Below, one piece after another: positions 25,318-37,295 of a DNA stretch of 64,000 bases. Every line of letters starts with the position of its first letter. Within the stretch, counting starts at the first letter, position 1. Origin of the DNA: Flaccisagitta enflata (lineage: Eukaryota; Chaetognatha; Sagittoidea; Aphragmophora). The notes under the pieces are model-generated. The model was not told where the DNA came from and did not search any database. It worked only from the letters and a program-made list of their open reading frames with translations. The stretch lies in NCBI GenBank assembly GCA_965153355.1, contig OZ231126.1:62000001-62064000 (forward strand), given 5' to 3'. A program made the position numbers and the translations under genes.

Positions 25318-26108
25318 CATGTAAATGTATCATGGATCTCAGTTTCTTTCATTCATATTGTTCATTTATCAATCAATATGTGTTCATTTTTCATACTTTC
25401 ACAAAGAAATTTCCTAAATCTGTTGATCAAACATAATGGTTTACTTGCAACAGCATTTGACTTACTCTGCGCTATCTGTTGATTCTTTGCTGTATGAATG
25501 CACACATCCTAAGGGAGTCGCTTTTTTACGTATATTTGTATCATTATATGATAAAATCTAGAGTGAATAGAAAAGTGAGTATGTAAACTGGGCACGCTCA
25601 TTCTTTGTCCGGCACGCTGAAATTGTGAGGAGCGTGCCCGGCGTGCACGCTCAACAGCATTACTAGATTAAGGCCTGGTTATTGCCAATACAGATATTAC
25701 AGAATCTGGCTTGCAGAGACCAAAGTTTAGGATTTGTTAAAAGTGGAGTATGATTGTTTGGAAAAAGGTCAAAGAGACAAAGTCCCTTCGGTCTTTTTGA
25801 GTCCTGCAGAGTTTTTTGGATTTCCCTTTTTCTCATGAAGCGTTTGAGGAAGTTGATCAGTTTTGGGGGCCAAATGGGACTACGCATGAAATTAATAGCT
25901 AAGAAAGAGCTAATTCTCCTCTTTCAGATGAGGCCAAGCAGAATTCTGTGCGATCAATAGTTATGGAGCTATGATTTTTTAAATCTTTTTTTATTTTTTT
26001 TCCGCATTTTCCGCATTTTCCCTAAAAACGAGGAATCGAGTTTGTTGAAGTCTATTCGAACTTTTAAATGTCCCAGGTGTTAATTGTGCATCCTGGCAGC
26101 CCAGTCTC

Positions 26109-26300
26109 TCTCTCATTTCAACGCCGGACTCTATGAGAGGCTTTGTCTGTCAGTCTATCCATCGGTCTGGTTGTCCGTCTGTCCGTCCGAGTGGAAAAGT
26201 GGAAAAACAAGCGGTCTAGATGCTTGTGTGTGGGGGTTGGGGTGTGGATGGGGGTTGGATGCCCCTGATCACCTGTCCACAACGATGATGTAACCCCGAG
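26109..26300 (+). mobile_element. Family 1 relative with GGGGTTGGATGCCCCTG core
   Basis: TATGAGAGGCTTTGTCTGTC, GTCCGTCTGTCCGTCCGAG, AGTGGAAAAACAAGCG, then GGGGGTTGGATGCCCCTGAT and CCTGTCCACAACGATG. Same order, in reverse complement, at 53980-54180; a decayed form is at 5570-5815. The hairpin end is degenerate. Confidence 0.5.
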
Positions 26301-26383
26301 TTACATGTTTTTCTGTGTTTCTCTCTCTGTCTCTCCCTCTGTCTCTCTCTCCCGTCTGTCTCTGTCTCCCCCTCCCCCTCTCT

Positions 26384-27048
<665 letters not shown>

Positions 27049-27645
27049 TACGTCCCATGAAGCGCCCCAAACTTCGACTATGGCTTTCACCAATCTTACC
27101 ACAGTTGAGGCTTGGTAAAACAAGGTCATTAGACCTAAGTCGCGTGCGTCGGCACTTTCAAAAACAGTGAGGCAGACAGACAGACAAACGACTTTTTTTT
27201 TTCAAAAAGACATTTCAAACAGCTATTTACTACTCCAAGCTTCTTCTCCACTATTCAGAGACATGAAAAACGCAATAAAAAGCCTTTAAAACGACTTTGT
27301 TACGGACCGACCGACCGACGGACCGACCGACAAAGTGGCTTATAGAGTCGCGTAGCACGCGACTAAAAATATTCCATGCAAAATTTTGGGCTTCTCAGAT
27401 AGCAGGAACCTTCGTTAGGGTGAGGTTGAAGTTTGCATTAAATTAGCATTGGAATCAGTATTTCCATTATGCAAATTTTGTTTCTGCCATAGATTTCTAT
27501 TGGAACTTCATGGTTACCCTAACGAAGGTTCCCCCTATCCCAGAGGCCTGAAAATTTGCATGAGATATTTTTTTACCAAGCCTCGTCTATGGTAAGATTG
27601 GTGAGATCCAGTGTTTAACTTTGGGGCGTTTTCATTGACGTAATG
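27049..27645. mobile_element. Palindromic element split by a family 1 insertion
   Basis: GCGCCCCAAACTTCGACTAT and CACCAATCTTACCACAG near 27062-27105 pair with the inverted sequence at 27555-27640. The inner halves (AGGAACCTTCGTTAGGGTGA at 27407, and its inverse near 27518) also pair. A half-copy without the insertion is at 51182-51330. Confidence 0.65.
27120..27369 (-). mobile_element. Family 1 element with a paralogous empty site
   Basis: It starts ACAAGGTCATTAGACCTAAG, then TCGCGTGCGTCGG, and ends in a CCGACCGACGGACC array, GACAAAGTGGCTTATAG and the hairpin AGTCGCGTAGCACGCGACT plus an A run. The relative at 51255-51275 reads straight through as TTGCTAAATAAATATTCC, which fixes the borders to a few bases. 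Confidence 0.8.
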
Positions 27646-27898
27646 GATAAGAATCCTTACGATTGGAAGGCACAGGCCTTAAGAATGTGGTCTTTTACTT
27701 AAACGTGAAAACCTGATATTCATTCCTTGTTGAACATCAGCCAGACGGCACTTGTTATAATTGCGATGGTCGATAGTTGTTATTTCCATTCCAACCAATA
27801 AGAAAAAAAAACTCGAATGCGCTTTACTTTGAAATTTGTAAGAGTAAACATTAGATCAAAACGAAAAGATGAACCATTACACAACTAGGCAAAGTTTA

Positions 27899-28091
27899 GA
27901 GAATGAATGAATGATGAATTGATTGAATAAATGAATAAATGAGCGAATGAATGATTGAATGAATGAATGAATGAATGAATGATGAATGAACGAATGAATG
28001 AATGAATGAATGAATGAATGAATGAATGAATGAATGAATGAATGAATGAATGAATGAATGAATGAATGAATGAATGAATGAATGAATGAAC
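27899..28091. repeat. (AATG)n microsatellite
   Basis: Imperfect then pure tetranucleotide array. The IHSF ORFs over it are artefacts. Confidence 0.97.
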
Positions 28092-28289
28092 ACTTGTCTG
28101 AATAAACGGATGAAAGATTTATCGAAGTGATATATGCCAGAAGGCATGATACCGTAACCAACAGACTGAGAGATCGACTTACAAACAGACAGACAGACGG
28201 ACATGACCGCTTTTAGACACGCATAAAAAAAGACACCATTTCATGATAATGATTTACCATTTCAGTAAAGGGTTTCCTCTTCATGCCGC

Positions 28290-28375
28290 CAAAATGGGCA
28301 ACAAACAGGGCGAATCAAGAGAATATGCAGCTACAAATAATCACAAAATAGTAAAATCTAATGCGATATTCCACA
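28290..28375 (-). repeat. 86-bp fragment of the BEL/Pao LTR 5' end
   Basis: In reverse complement this segment starts TGTGGAATATCGCATTAGAT and runs through GATTCGCCCTGTTTGTTGCC to CATTTT, matching the first 86 bp of the LTRs at 38448 and 50209. By eye it is identical to the 3' LTR and differs from the 5' LTR at about seven places. Sequence on both sides is unrelated to the LTR. Confidence 0.85.
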
Positions 28376-28397
28376 TTTACGCAGTACTATGCATTCT

Positions 28398-28545
28398 GCG
28401 TCGTGAGGCCTCAAACCTGGCCTCTCAGGCCTCAAATTAGGCTTCTTAGGCCTCAAATCCAAATCCTCAGGCCTCAAAGCTGGCCTCTCAGGCCTCAAAC
28501 TAGGCCTCTCAGGCCTTAAATCAGTTATCTAAGCCTCAATCTACG
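28398..28545. repeat. 20-bp minisatellite, family 2-like core
   Basis: Seven or so units like GGCCTCTCAGGCCTCAAACT. Related units form the cores at 17885-18245 and, in reverse complement, 55100-55260. No family 2 arms are visible here. Confidence 0.75.
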
Positions 28546-28598
28546 ACATGGAGCAAGATCCTTCAAGCAGTTTCCATTCACACAGCTCTATTGGTTGT

Positions 28599-29124
28599 CA
28601 GTCAGCGGACAAAACACAATAGGTATATATATCACTCCGTTGGTTTTGATCCAACCTACTGATGTTGAACAGAATGCTGTAAACAACAACTGGTTGTTGA
28701 AATTACAGCCGGCTGTTAAGTTACAAAGTTGGCCAAAAATCAACTTTCACCAGATAGAATGAGACCTGCAGATTCATAATTCTGATAAAATTCTGAGAAA
28801 TTTGATATGTCACACGTAACACTTTCTATAAGAAATGATTTTTTAACATTGCATTATAATTAAATTGAACATTGATAAAAATTTTTATTTTCATATAAAA
28901 GTATATGTTGTGACATATCAAACTTCCCAGAATTTCATCAGGTTTATGAATCTGCAGGTCTCATTCTATTTGGTGAAAGTTGGATTTTTGCAAACTTTGT
29001 AACTTAACAGCCGGCTGTAATTTCAACAACCAGTTGTTGTTTACAGCATTCTGTTCAGCATCAGTGGGTTGAATCAAAACCAACGGAGTGATATATACAC
29101 CTATTGTGTTTTGTCCGCTGACTG
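28599..29124. mobile_element. Foldback MITE, CAGTCAGCGG family, copy 1
   Basis: Ends CAGTCAGCGGACAAAACACA and its inverse. Arms of roughly 240 bp pair almost throughout (AACAACTGGTTGTTG, GCCGGCTGTTA, ATGAGACCTGCAGATTCATA). It is flanked by a 4-bp TSD, TTGT (28595-28598, 29125-29128). Copy 2 at 37333-37841 is a full-length match. Confidence 0.85.
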
Positions 29125-29760
29125 TTGTTGCAATTGTTTTTCACTCATTTGACAAAATCATGAGTGTGGTCATATATCACATGTATGCTATCGCATACCT
29201 CAGTGGTCATCTTTGAGTACTGCGGCCATAGAAATGAAATGAAATGAAATGAAATTTTAATATCGAACCCTCGAACTCCCAGTGGGAGCTCCATGAGGTA
29301 TTTCTACAGTCTGTCATAGAAATAACGTTGGATGGGTCAAAATCATCGAAAAATGGTTATTTCTGAAGAGAATTGAGTTCCCTGGCCTGTTTGATCAATG
29401 GAGCTTTTGAAATGTTTTGTCAAAACAAACACTTCCTGTATGGAAACTATGAAAATTTCAGCTAATTCTAGAATAATTTTTATTACAAAAAAAATCTGGA
29501 GGCTTATTACCTAAGAGTATGCCCATAAAAAAATTCTGTAGTTAAGATGTCACAGTGACCATCAGATATTGATCATTAGTACGTTTTTTGTAATATAATC
29601 TGAAATAGCTATTAAGTGATCAACGAGTGGGAATTTTTGAGCGGGATAAGTATATATATGTGTCACCAAGTGTCTTCGCTCAATTTTGACCTCACAGAAA
29701 CTGTTTTCTAAAAATGGCCATTCTAAAATTGGCCATAAATTGGCGTTGTTTCATATTTTT
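29125..29760. other. Non-coding stretch with (GAAAT)n
   Basis: A short GAAAT array at 29231-29256. Otherwise AT-rich sequence without supported features. Confidence 0.5.
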
Positions 29761-29800
29761 AGTTGTGGACACGCGACTAGAACTTGCCATGTCAGTCCGT
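29757..29800 (+). mobile_element. Family 1 hairpin end, remainder unresolved
   Basis: Hairpin AGTTGTGGACACGCGACT (29761-29778), then a GTCCGTCCGTCC run. The two stem arms no longer match perfectly, and I cannot find the distal terminus. Confidence 0.5.
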
Positions 29801-30055
29801 CCGTCCGTCCATTGGCCTATCACTCCCGTGCATCCAACCTTTCAAAGAAATTGACAAACATGAGCAAAACAATTAAAAACACTTTTAACAGCCACACAGC
29901 TGCAGGCCCTTAAATTTGACTCTGGAGATCCCAGAATGACAATGGTAAAAAAAAACTTTTGTGACTAATGGACCAACGATGGACCAAAAGATCCACGGAA
30001 GGACCAATGGACATGGTATGCAAATTAAAACCATAAAATTGTCTTATTAGGCTGG

Positions 30056-30248
30056 TTTTTTAAGTTGCGTGCTATACGACTCTACACCCCACTTTATCCG
30101 TCGGTTGGTCGGTTGGTCAAACTGTACTTTTTTTATGATTTTTATTTTTTGACCTCACTGCTCCTGCCAAAATGGTCTAGTGACCTCAAATATGGCCCCT
30201 GCCCACCCGCACGCGACTTAGGTGGCCATGTATCCGGCCTTGTTTTTC
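30056..30248 (+). mobile_element. Family 1 element, complete
   Basis: Hairpin AAGTTGCGTGCTATACGACT, CTACACCCCACTTTATCCGT, a GGTTGGTC array, then GACCTCACTGCTCCTGCC, CCCCTGCCCACCCGCACG, CGACTTAGGTGG, CCATGTATCCGGCC, TTGTTTTT. A good type copy for the distal end. Confidence 0.8.
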
Positions 30249-30689
30249 AAATCATGTAAAATTTTCTCCCTGTTCCAGGTTAAAATGCCAAGAAATGAAT
30301 TCTTCTAGGGTCTGACGCAACTTGGAAGCTGGGGAAGTACTGACCCCATCAGCCAACCCTATACGCATATATGATTAAAATAATAGGTACAGCAAGTTTC
30401 ATATCTAGGAGATTAGTATTGTTTGAAATATGACTTCCCCTGTTGTCCCAGTTCTAATCGCACTCTACTGTAGCCAGTACAGAAAAGTTTGTGTAGTGAG
30501 TGAGCCTTAGTGCAGCAGTACTATGGGGGGCTCGCTGTTCGAGGGTGACCCTCGCTCCCCCCAAGTGCCCAGGGCCTCGCAATTGGTTGATCCGGCCCAG
30601 CTGTAGTTCCTCAACCTGACTTTTATCCCGGACAAAAGTAAGGATGACCTGAACGCGGTTGAACTTTCGGATTGGGTTGAGCAGGGTTG

Positions 30690-30777
30690 CAGGGTCTGAT
30701 TTAAGGGTAGGGTTGAGTTTGGGGGTAGGATTGGGTTTGGGGATAGGGTTGGGTTAAGGGGTAGCCTGGTAGGGTTG
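30690..30777. repeat. TTAGGG-like imperfect minisatellite
   Basis: Units such as GGGTAGGGTTGAGTTTGG and GGATAGGGTTGGG. Loosely telomere-like, and the reverse complement of the style seen at 6575-6635. Confidence 0.6.
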
Positions 30778-30800
30778 GGTTTTGTATGCAAAGTGCAGTA

Positions 30801-31855
30801 GTCATGCCCTGTGGGGCATCTCCCTCCTTATTTCTCTTGCTTACCCTTATTTTGCCATTTCTTACGCATATCATGAACCCTCATAATTCAAGGAATTCCA
30901 ATTTGTTATTTCTTTCTACCAGCATTTGCGTCATAGTCCCTTATTTTATCTTTATACAAAACCGCAGTTTGCAGTGAAATTCCAATCTTTTATTTTAGTT
31001 TCCACCCACTTTTCAAGAGTATACCCCGTGTTCAATCTCAAAGTGGGAAAAGTAAAAAGCTTACATTTCCAAACGCACTTGGTCAGTGATTTCAAACCAT
31101 TTTTCTCTTGTAGTAATATATTTGACGTTTTTTGTGTACAAATTTCATTGGTCTAGCCTGAATAGTTAGTCCACAACATCAATTTGAAGTAAAACAAGTG
31201 TTTACAGTTGAGGCTCAAAAACTCATATTTTCATCAACACTGTTTTTCAATACATGATATTTAATTCTCAAACGGCTTGATAGCAGGTGCCAGATTGGTC
31301 TCAAATGAAGTATAATTTGAAATTGCTTACATCTGAGACCAATCTGGCATTTTTAGCTCAAACCGTTTAGAAATTAAAGCAATTCTAAGAAAAACTATCA
31401 TGATTAAAATAAGAGTTTTTTAGCTCAAACTTTATATACTTGTTTTACTTAAAATTGACATTGTGGACAAACTATCAAGGCTAGACCAATGAAATTTTTA
31501 TACAAAAAACGTCAAATATAATACTACAAGAGAAAAATGATTTGAAATCCCTGATAGGTTGCGCTTAGAAATGTAAGCTTTTTACTTTTCCCACTTTGAG
31601 ATTGAACACGGGGTATAAGGAAGACATTTTGAACATTATCAAAGATGATAGTAATCAAAACTGTCCTTCCTTATTCATCAGGGAACTGGTAACCAACGAA
31701 TTATACGTCTCTATTTTGATTATCACTGTTATATCACTGTTATTTCATGTTCATGTCATTTCATAAAAGAAAGATGATAATAATCAAAACTGTCCTTCCT
31801 TATTCATCAGAACGCAGACCATTAAGCCTTATGACAAACAGTCATAAGGTTTAAC
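30801..31855 (+). mobile_element. Hairpin-ended dispersed repeat, copy 1 (with MITE insertion)
   Basis: The 5' end has the hairpin ATGCCCTGTGGGGCAT; the 3' end has CCTTATGAC-AAACA-GTCATAAGG. Copy 2 (33490-35513) is nearly identical outside insertions. Here an approximately 600-bp palindrome (31014-31617) interrupts it. The TC start and 3' hairpin recall Helitron/Helentron-type elements, but no CTRR end is clear and no Rep-Hel ORF exists, so classification is open. Confidence 0.65.
31014..31617. mobile_element. Palindromic MITE, ACCCCGTGTTCAATC family
   Basis: Ends TACCCCGTGTTCAATCTCAA and its inverse, with arms of about 190 bp pairing (AGTGGGAAAAGTAAAAAGC, GGTCTAGCC, ATTTCATTGGTC). It is inserted at TA/TATA: copy 2 of the host repeat reads CAAGAGTATATAAGGAAGAC uninterrupted near 35245. 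A TA target duplication is likely. Confidence 0.8.
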
Positions 31856-32760
31856 TTGGTGTTGCACTGGGATTGATGTTTTCTTCATGCTAACACATCG
31901 AATCCACTCCTCTGAAGACACAACGCCAACAACGCTACCAAGGCAATGTCTTCTTGGGCTCGATGCCATCGGCATAGGGAAAATGGCCAAGAGTCTGGAT
32001 TTGCAGTTAAAGGCATCTTTGGACTCGGCCATGCATATTTCTACAGCTCGATTTGTTGCTTATTACCTTGACAAATAATCATGCATCATGGAGGATGCTG
32101 AGCCGTGGTCCCTCTGAGTGGAGCCTGCGGCACATTTCACAGCCCCCACCGCCCTTCAATGATGGCGGTGGCCTTTTGGAAGCAAATTGGTTCGAAAATG
32201 CAATTTCATCATCATGATTTCTACAGTTCATCTCTAGAGTCTGACAATATTGTGGCTTCCCCTTCAAAAATTTGGTGAATCTTAATGCATTTACGACAGT
32301 AAGGTGTGTTTTAGATGTTAAAGTAACTCTATTTTGAAAATTTTCATTTTTTGTATGTCACATATGTTTTTGACAGTTTAAGAGAACAAAAAGGGCAAGA
32401 CAAGTCCGGATTTATGAATTTTTGAACCAATTTTTACTGCAATTTTGAAAAAAAAAATGTGGTGCTTATGGAAGATACCATTCCGAATTCTTACCTTGTG
32501 TCCTTTTCATAGGGCGATGACCCTGAACTCTTTTTCTCCTTACGATTTTCAATGACCACAAGAATGTGGTGAGATAAGTGACTCAAATGTTTTAGCCCCC
32601 TTTTTTTTTTTTTTTTTTTTTTTCGTTCCCGGCATTACATAATTCTAATATCTTTGTTTTCCTGAGTTGTGGTCATGAATGTAAATGCGATTGAAACAAA
32701 AGCAGGCGCAAAAAGGGTTTGCGCATTTTAAGTTGAAACTTGACAAAAAAAAAAAAAAAA
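31856..32760. other. Non-coding stretch
   Basis: Open frames near 31829-32078 on both strands have fairly even composition but no splice signals. A poly-T run lies at 32606-32623. No other element recognised. Confidence 0.4.
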
Positions 32761-32762
32761 AA

Positions 32763-33101
32763 GAATGTATTCAGTCCTTGCCCGAGAGGAAAGATGAGTA
32801 TTTGACAAAAAAGAATGTATTAAGTCCTTGCCCGAGAGGAAGGATAAGTATTTGATGAAAAAAAATGTATTCAGTCCTTGCCCGAGAGGAAGGATGAGTA
32901 TTTCATGAAAAAAAAATGTATTCAGTCCTTGCCTGAGAGGAAGGATGAGTATTTGATGAAAAAGAATGTATTCAGTCCTTGCCCACGAGGAAGGATGAGT
33001 ATTTGATGAAAAAGAATGTATTCAGTCCTTGCCCACGAGGAAGGATGAGTATTTGATGAAAAAAAATGTATTCAGTCCTTGCCCACGAGGAAGGATGAGT
33101 A
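32763..33101. repeat. 50-bp tandem repeat, about 7 units
   Basis: Unit about 49-50 bp: AAGAATGTATTCAGTCCTTG, CCCGAGAGGAAGGATGAGTA, TTTGATGAAA. Later units carry CCCACGAGG instead of CCCGAGAGG, and two near the right are nearly identical, suggesting recent local turnover. Confidence 0.95.
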
Positions 33102-33489
33102 TGTGGTATCAATGCAATGAAAAAAGAAGTATTTATAGCTTTAGCCGTGACTTTTTCCAATTTTCCTTCTCATGCCGGGATTCTATCTTTCGTTTTTCCT
33201 AGAAGTGGTTGAGGACCACTTGTTTGTTTCAATTTTTCATAATGTTTGGTTTTTTTTTGGTTGGGCAAATAAATGCATCAATGCAGTTTGCGATTTTCAG
33301 TTTTGAAAACTAATTTAGCCCTCACCATTTCATTTCGTAATCGCTGTGTGGTTATCTTTGACTTTTGAGCTTTAACTATGCAAGTGTTTTTTTAGACAAA
33401 GTTGCAAGGTCATAAGGAGGATTTTTTGACGCCTAATTTCTCCTCATTTTCTGCGAATGAGGATAAATGAGACTTTTTGGTTGGGGGGA

Positions 33490-35513
33490 GTCATGCCCTG
33501 TGGGGCATCTCCCTCCTTATTTCCCTTGCTTACCCTTATTTTGCCATTTCTTACGCATATCATGAACCCTCATAATTCAAGGAATTCCAATTTGTTATTT
33601 CTTTCTACCAGCATTTGCGTCATAGTCCCTTATTTTATCTTTATACAAAACCGCAGTTTGCAGTGAAATTCCAATCTTTTAGTTTAGGTTAATGTCATGG
33701 AAAAGGGTCCGTGGACAGAGTGAAATCCATCAATTTTGAAATGTTGAAAATTGAACAAAACCATACATCATCATGTAGCTAACCTTATATCATGCATGAA
33801 TTGATACTTGGATTTTCTTACGTGAGCTCATTTTTCATACAAATTAGGCCTAATTACACATTTTTTTGCAAGCGTACTAATAATAAATTTAGTTAAATAC
33901 AATGAAGAAATCAATATGACAGTCAAATATTTGATGAATATGTTCAAGCAATCATGTATGATCATGTTTCTGAATTTCTTTTTTAAATTTTGAGTTTTTT
34001 GAAAAAATCTCTACAAGTACCATTTCTGGCTGGGTGGGCTGTTGGAGGAAAAATTTTTTTTGCCAAGCTCTTTTTCATGCCAGTGACGAGGCATCTTTAA
34101 CGGAAGCTTCATGCAAAATTTCAACCAGATCGGACAATTATTTCAAAAGTTATGCCGTTTTTTCAATTTTTTTTCTGGTAGGTTGGTTGGTCTGTCGGGA
34201 CTCCTCGGCATTCTTTAAGACACACCAGAATATAGGTGAAGAACCCTCTTGATCTAGGTAACAACCATGCAAAATTTCATTGGGCTAGCTCAAATAGTTT
34301 TTGGGATAAGCCAATTTGAATTTTAAGAAATTTCACTAAATTGAGGCACAAAAGCATTGCGCCTTTGTGTGAGAAGCGCTGTGTGGAAACAAAGAATTAA
34401 CAACGAGGCTTCGTCGGCGAGCGTTACAATTCAATCCCTAATTCAGTACTGATCAACTTTGTAATTTCATTGTGACCAAAAGAATTAGGGTTAAGGCTTG
34501 AAATTTTGAATGTAGGTACAGAATTTCACCATCTTTCTCATCATGTAGATGAATTTTCCGTTAATCATGTTACTATGCCTTGACAGAGTATGAATCATAG
34601 TGTGACACAAGTGTGACACTACCAACAAGGAGCACCTTTGAATTGTAACACTCTAGGAAAATGTTGATTTCTCCACAATGAAATGGAAAAAATCCTTGAA
34701 ATTTGGAGGAAATGTCGTTCAACTAGTTGTTAACGCAATGACAAAAGAAAAAATGCTTAATGTTTGAACAATCATAGGTTTACAAAAAAAAACTGTCGGC
34801 TTATCTCATTTTGAGAAAAAAATAACAGAAAAATGAAGGGGAAGAGTATTATAATTTCAAGTCATTTTTTTTCGTCTTACAGTTGAGTTATTGAGTTCAA
34901 ATTTTTTGCACATATCAATGGATGGATAGAGATGGCTTACAAGCTATTGGATGACTCTGCTTGACATTTTTTGATTGCTTAAACTAGCTTTTTGCTTACA
35001 GGGACAAAATCGGGACAGGTCAAAAAAGGCCCTTCTACCCCTGTTTTGGACTCCATAAGGGCAGTTGGAGGAGCAAAAATTGGTTTGGTATGGCGCACCA
35101 GGCAGTTAGGTATGTCACCCAACCTTTGTGACCTTATTCAATGCAGCAGCAGAAGCGATGACACTTCTACAATGGTGGAGAGTCAGGGTTTTTTGGGCGG
35201 ACCCCGATGCGCGGAATTAACCTTTAGTTTCCACCCACTTTTCAAGAGTATATAAGGAAGACATTTTGAACATTATCAAAGATGATAATAATCAAAACTG
35301 TCCTTCCTTATTCATCAGGTAACTGGTAACCAACGAATTATGATGGTATTGAATTATACGTCTCTATTTTGATTATCACTGTTATATCACTGTTATTTCA
35401 TGTTCATGTCTTTTCATAAAAGAAAGATGATAATAATCAAAACTGTCCTTCCTTATTCATCAGAACGCAGACCATTAATTAAGCCTTATGACAAACAGTC
35501 ATAAGGTTTAACT
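33490..35513 (+). mobile_element. Hairpin-ended dispersed repeat, copy 2 (with 1.5-kb insertion)
   Basis: Same 5' hairpin start and 3' hairpin end as copy 1. Left part 33490-33686 and right part 35227-35513 match 30801-31013 and 31000-31855 except for the copy 1 MITE. The two copies therefore give each other's empty sites. Confidence 0.75.
33687..35222. mobile_element. 1.54-kb element with GGTTAAT termini and TTTA TSD
   Basis: Ends GGTTAAT...GGGTCCG and its imperfect inverse (about 27 bp, gapless). The TTTA 4-bp duplication lies at 33683-33686 and 35223-35226. The empty site is the uninterrupted TTTTATTTTAGTTTCCACCC near 30990. ORFs inside are short and unrecognised, so it is probably non-autonomous. 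Confidence 0.75.
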
Positions 35514-36405
35514 CAGTGAGTCAGTGAGACTAGGTCAGTGAGAAACACTTTCTCACTTGTCATCCAGTTCCACCCATCACACCGGTGTATATCAGTCATG
35601 ATTTTTTGGGCGGCTACCACGAATCAGTGTCGTAACTAAATAATTGTCCCAACAAAAATTCATTGAATTTTTTAGATTATAATAAAAAATCTTCCCTAGT
35701 AATTATGTGCGGAATCAAGGATTGATATCTGTTAGATAATTTAATTAAATACACTCTTTTGTTTTGTAAGAACCTAGTTTATAAGAATATCAAGGCTTTG
35801 AATGGCCCCAAAAATTAAGAACATCTTAAGAACATAGAAAGGCTTCATATCTTGAGAAAAAAATTTTGCTTAAGGTAATATAAAAAAAAACATTAAGAAA
35901 ACATTTGAATTTTAGTATAATTAATATGATATTTCATGATTTTTAAATAAAGATCATAAAAATATCCTTCGACTTTAATGATAAGCATTTGTTTTAACAG
36001 TTTTCAATAGAAATAAATTTACTATAATTGAGTAATACTATCTTGCTCAAATTAAGAGTCCTCGTCAAAGAAATCAATCATTTGTTCTTAAATAATGATT
36101 AGTAAAACCTGTTCTTTTGCGATATAAGTTCATTTTAGCATATTTTGGCAGTAACTTTTGCTTGAATAGCAACTGTTATGGTCTCTTGTAACCCTAACAT
36201 TAATTTGCGTGTGACATGTTTCACAACTTCTTTTTCTGTTTTTGCTTTTCTGGTTTTAAGGCAAACCTTTCACTAATTTTGTTGTAAAATCTAAACGATT
36301 TGAGCAAATGAGCTCTGCTTGGGGGCAAATGAAAGCTCTATCGAAGCTCTTTACATTGGTCACCAATTTTCCTGACCTTCTATGATTGATATGTACAGTA
36401 TATAC
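35514..36405. other. AT-rich non-coding stretch
   Basis: No supported gene or repeat boundary. Confidence 0.5.
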
Positions 36406-36409
36406 CCAT

Positions 36410-36950
36410 GTGAAAACCCTAGAATTACATAAAAAAAATGACCTCATTGATAGCCAGGAGTAGTCAAACATCAAAAATGTATTTTTAACCATTTTTTTGG
36501 TTGCGATGTGCTCATATGTATCTAGTAACATGTTATCAAGCGATTTTTTCTTAAGCAGATGTTAGCAAATATGGTAGATTACACTTAATTTAACGTTAAT
36601 TGGCCATCTTATTTTTGTTTTCAGTATAATTGTCATTATCCTCCCTTAAAAATGCAAAATTCGGATTGAAACTGAGACTGTTGCTTCCAAACAACATCTA
36701 CTACCATCACCTAAAATGTTGTGAAATTTGCAAGTCACTAAGATACATATGCTTATGCAAATTAGTCGCTCAGACTAATTTGCATATGAAAAGACAATCT
36801 TTAAAAGGCATGCTGCACTAAGCTGCAGGGAGAAAATCAATAAGGTAAACGGCTTTCAATCACATCTCTGATTTTGTTTCCTAGAAAAAAGTTGAGATTT
36901 TGGTTGACAAAAAAATAATTTAGTGGAATCAATCCCACTCCCGCTGACTA
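36410..36950. repeat. Dispersed repeat with octamer palindrome, copy 2
   Basis: 36410-36560 is the reverse complement of 11300-11410. 36640-36950 is the reverse complement of 10580-10870, including TTATGCAAATTAGTC, a GCTCA loop and GACTAATTTGCATATG. Differences from copy 1 are scattered, yet the octamer arms are intact. Confidence 0.7.
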
Positions 36951-37295
36951 TCATTGATCAAAGTGAATTATTTTACTTTTTCTGCTGTAAAATCTGAACA
37001 AATTGAGCTACAGATCTCTGCTTGGTGGCATTTGATCACATTTTTGCAGGGATTTCTAACGGTCACCAATTTTTATATGTTTTGTATGATGATGTAGCCA
37101 CAATTTCAGAAAACATACCGGACTCTTATTTTGAGCAAGATAGTAGTAAATTATAAGGTTTCCTATAGTTTATATCGTATTTAGAATAAAGAACGCTCTA
37201 AGAACATTGAAGGCTTCATTTGGTTTTGAAAATAAGAACATGAAGCCTTCGAAAAAAAAATGATGTTCTTAAAAAAAGATGTATATATCTTGTTA

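Larger units (their letters stand above)
24433..25677. mobile_element. Non-autonomous DNA transposon with 8-bp TSD, carrying a family 1 element
   Basis: Ends CAGGCCTTAATTTAG and the reverse complement of CAGGCCTTAATCTAG. The 8-bp direct repeat GTTATTGC lies at 24425-24432 and 25678-25685. Subterminal GAGCGTGCCCG-like blocks are inverted too. Inside are a TTTC microsatellite (about 24640-24955) and a complete family 1 element (24963-25317), both presumably younger. Confidence 0.8.

Noticed and set aside
31829-32078. Overlapping 63-67 codon ORFs on both strands
   Set aside because: Reasonable composition but no splice signals or recognisable motifs. Not supportable as a gene.
32606-32760. Poly-T and poly-A runs as a sign of a processed pseudogene or SINE tail
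   Set aside because: No transcript-like or tRNA-like body is attached, and no flanking duplication is seen.
32763-33101. CRISPR-like regular repeat
   Set aside because: Units are contiguous with no spacers, and the genome is eukaryotic. It is an ordinary tandem repeat.
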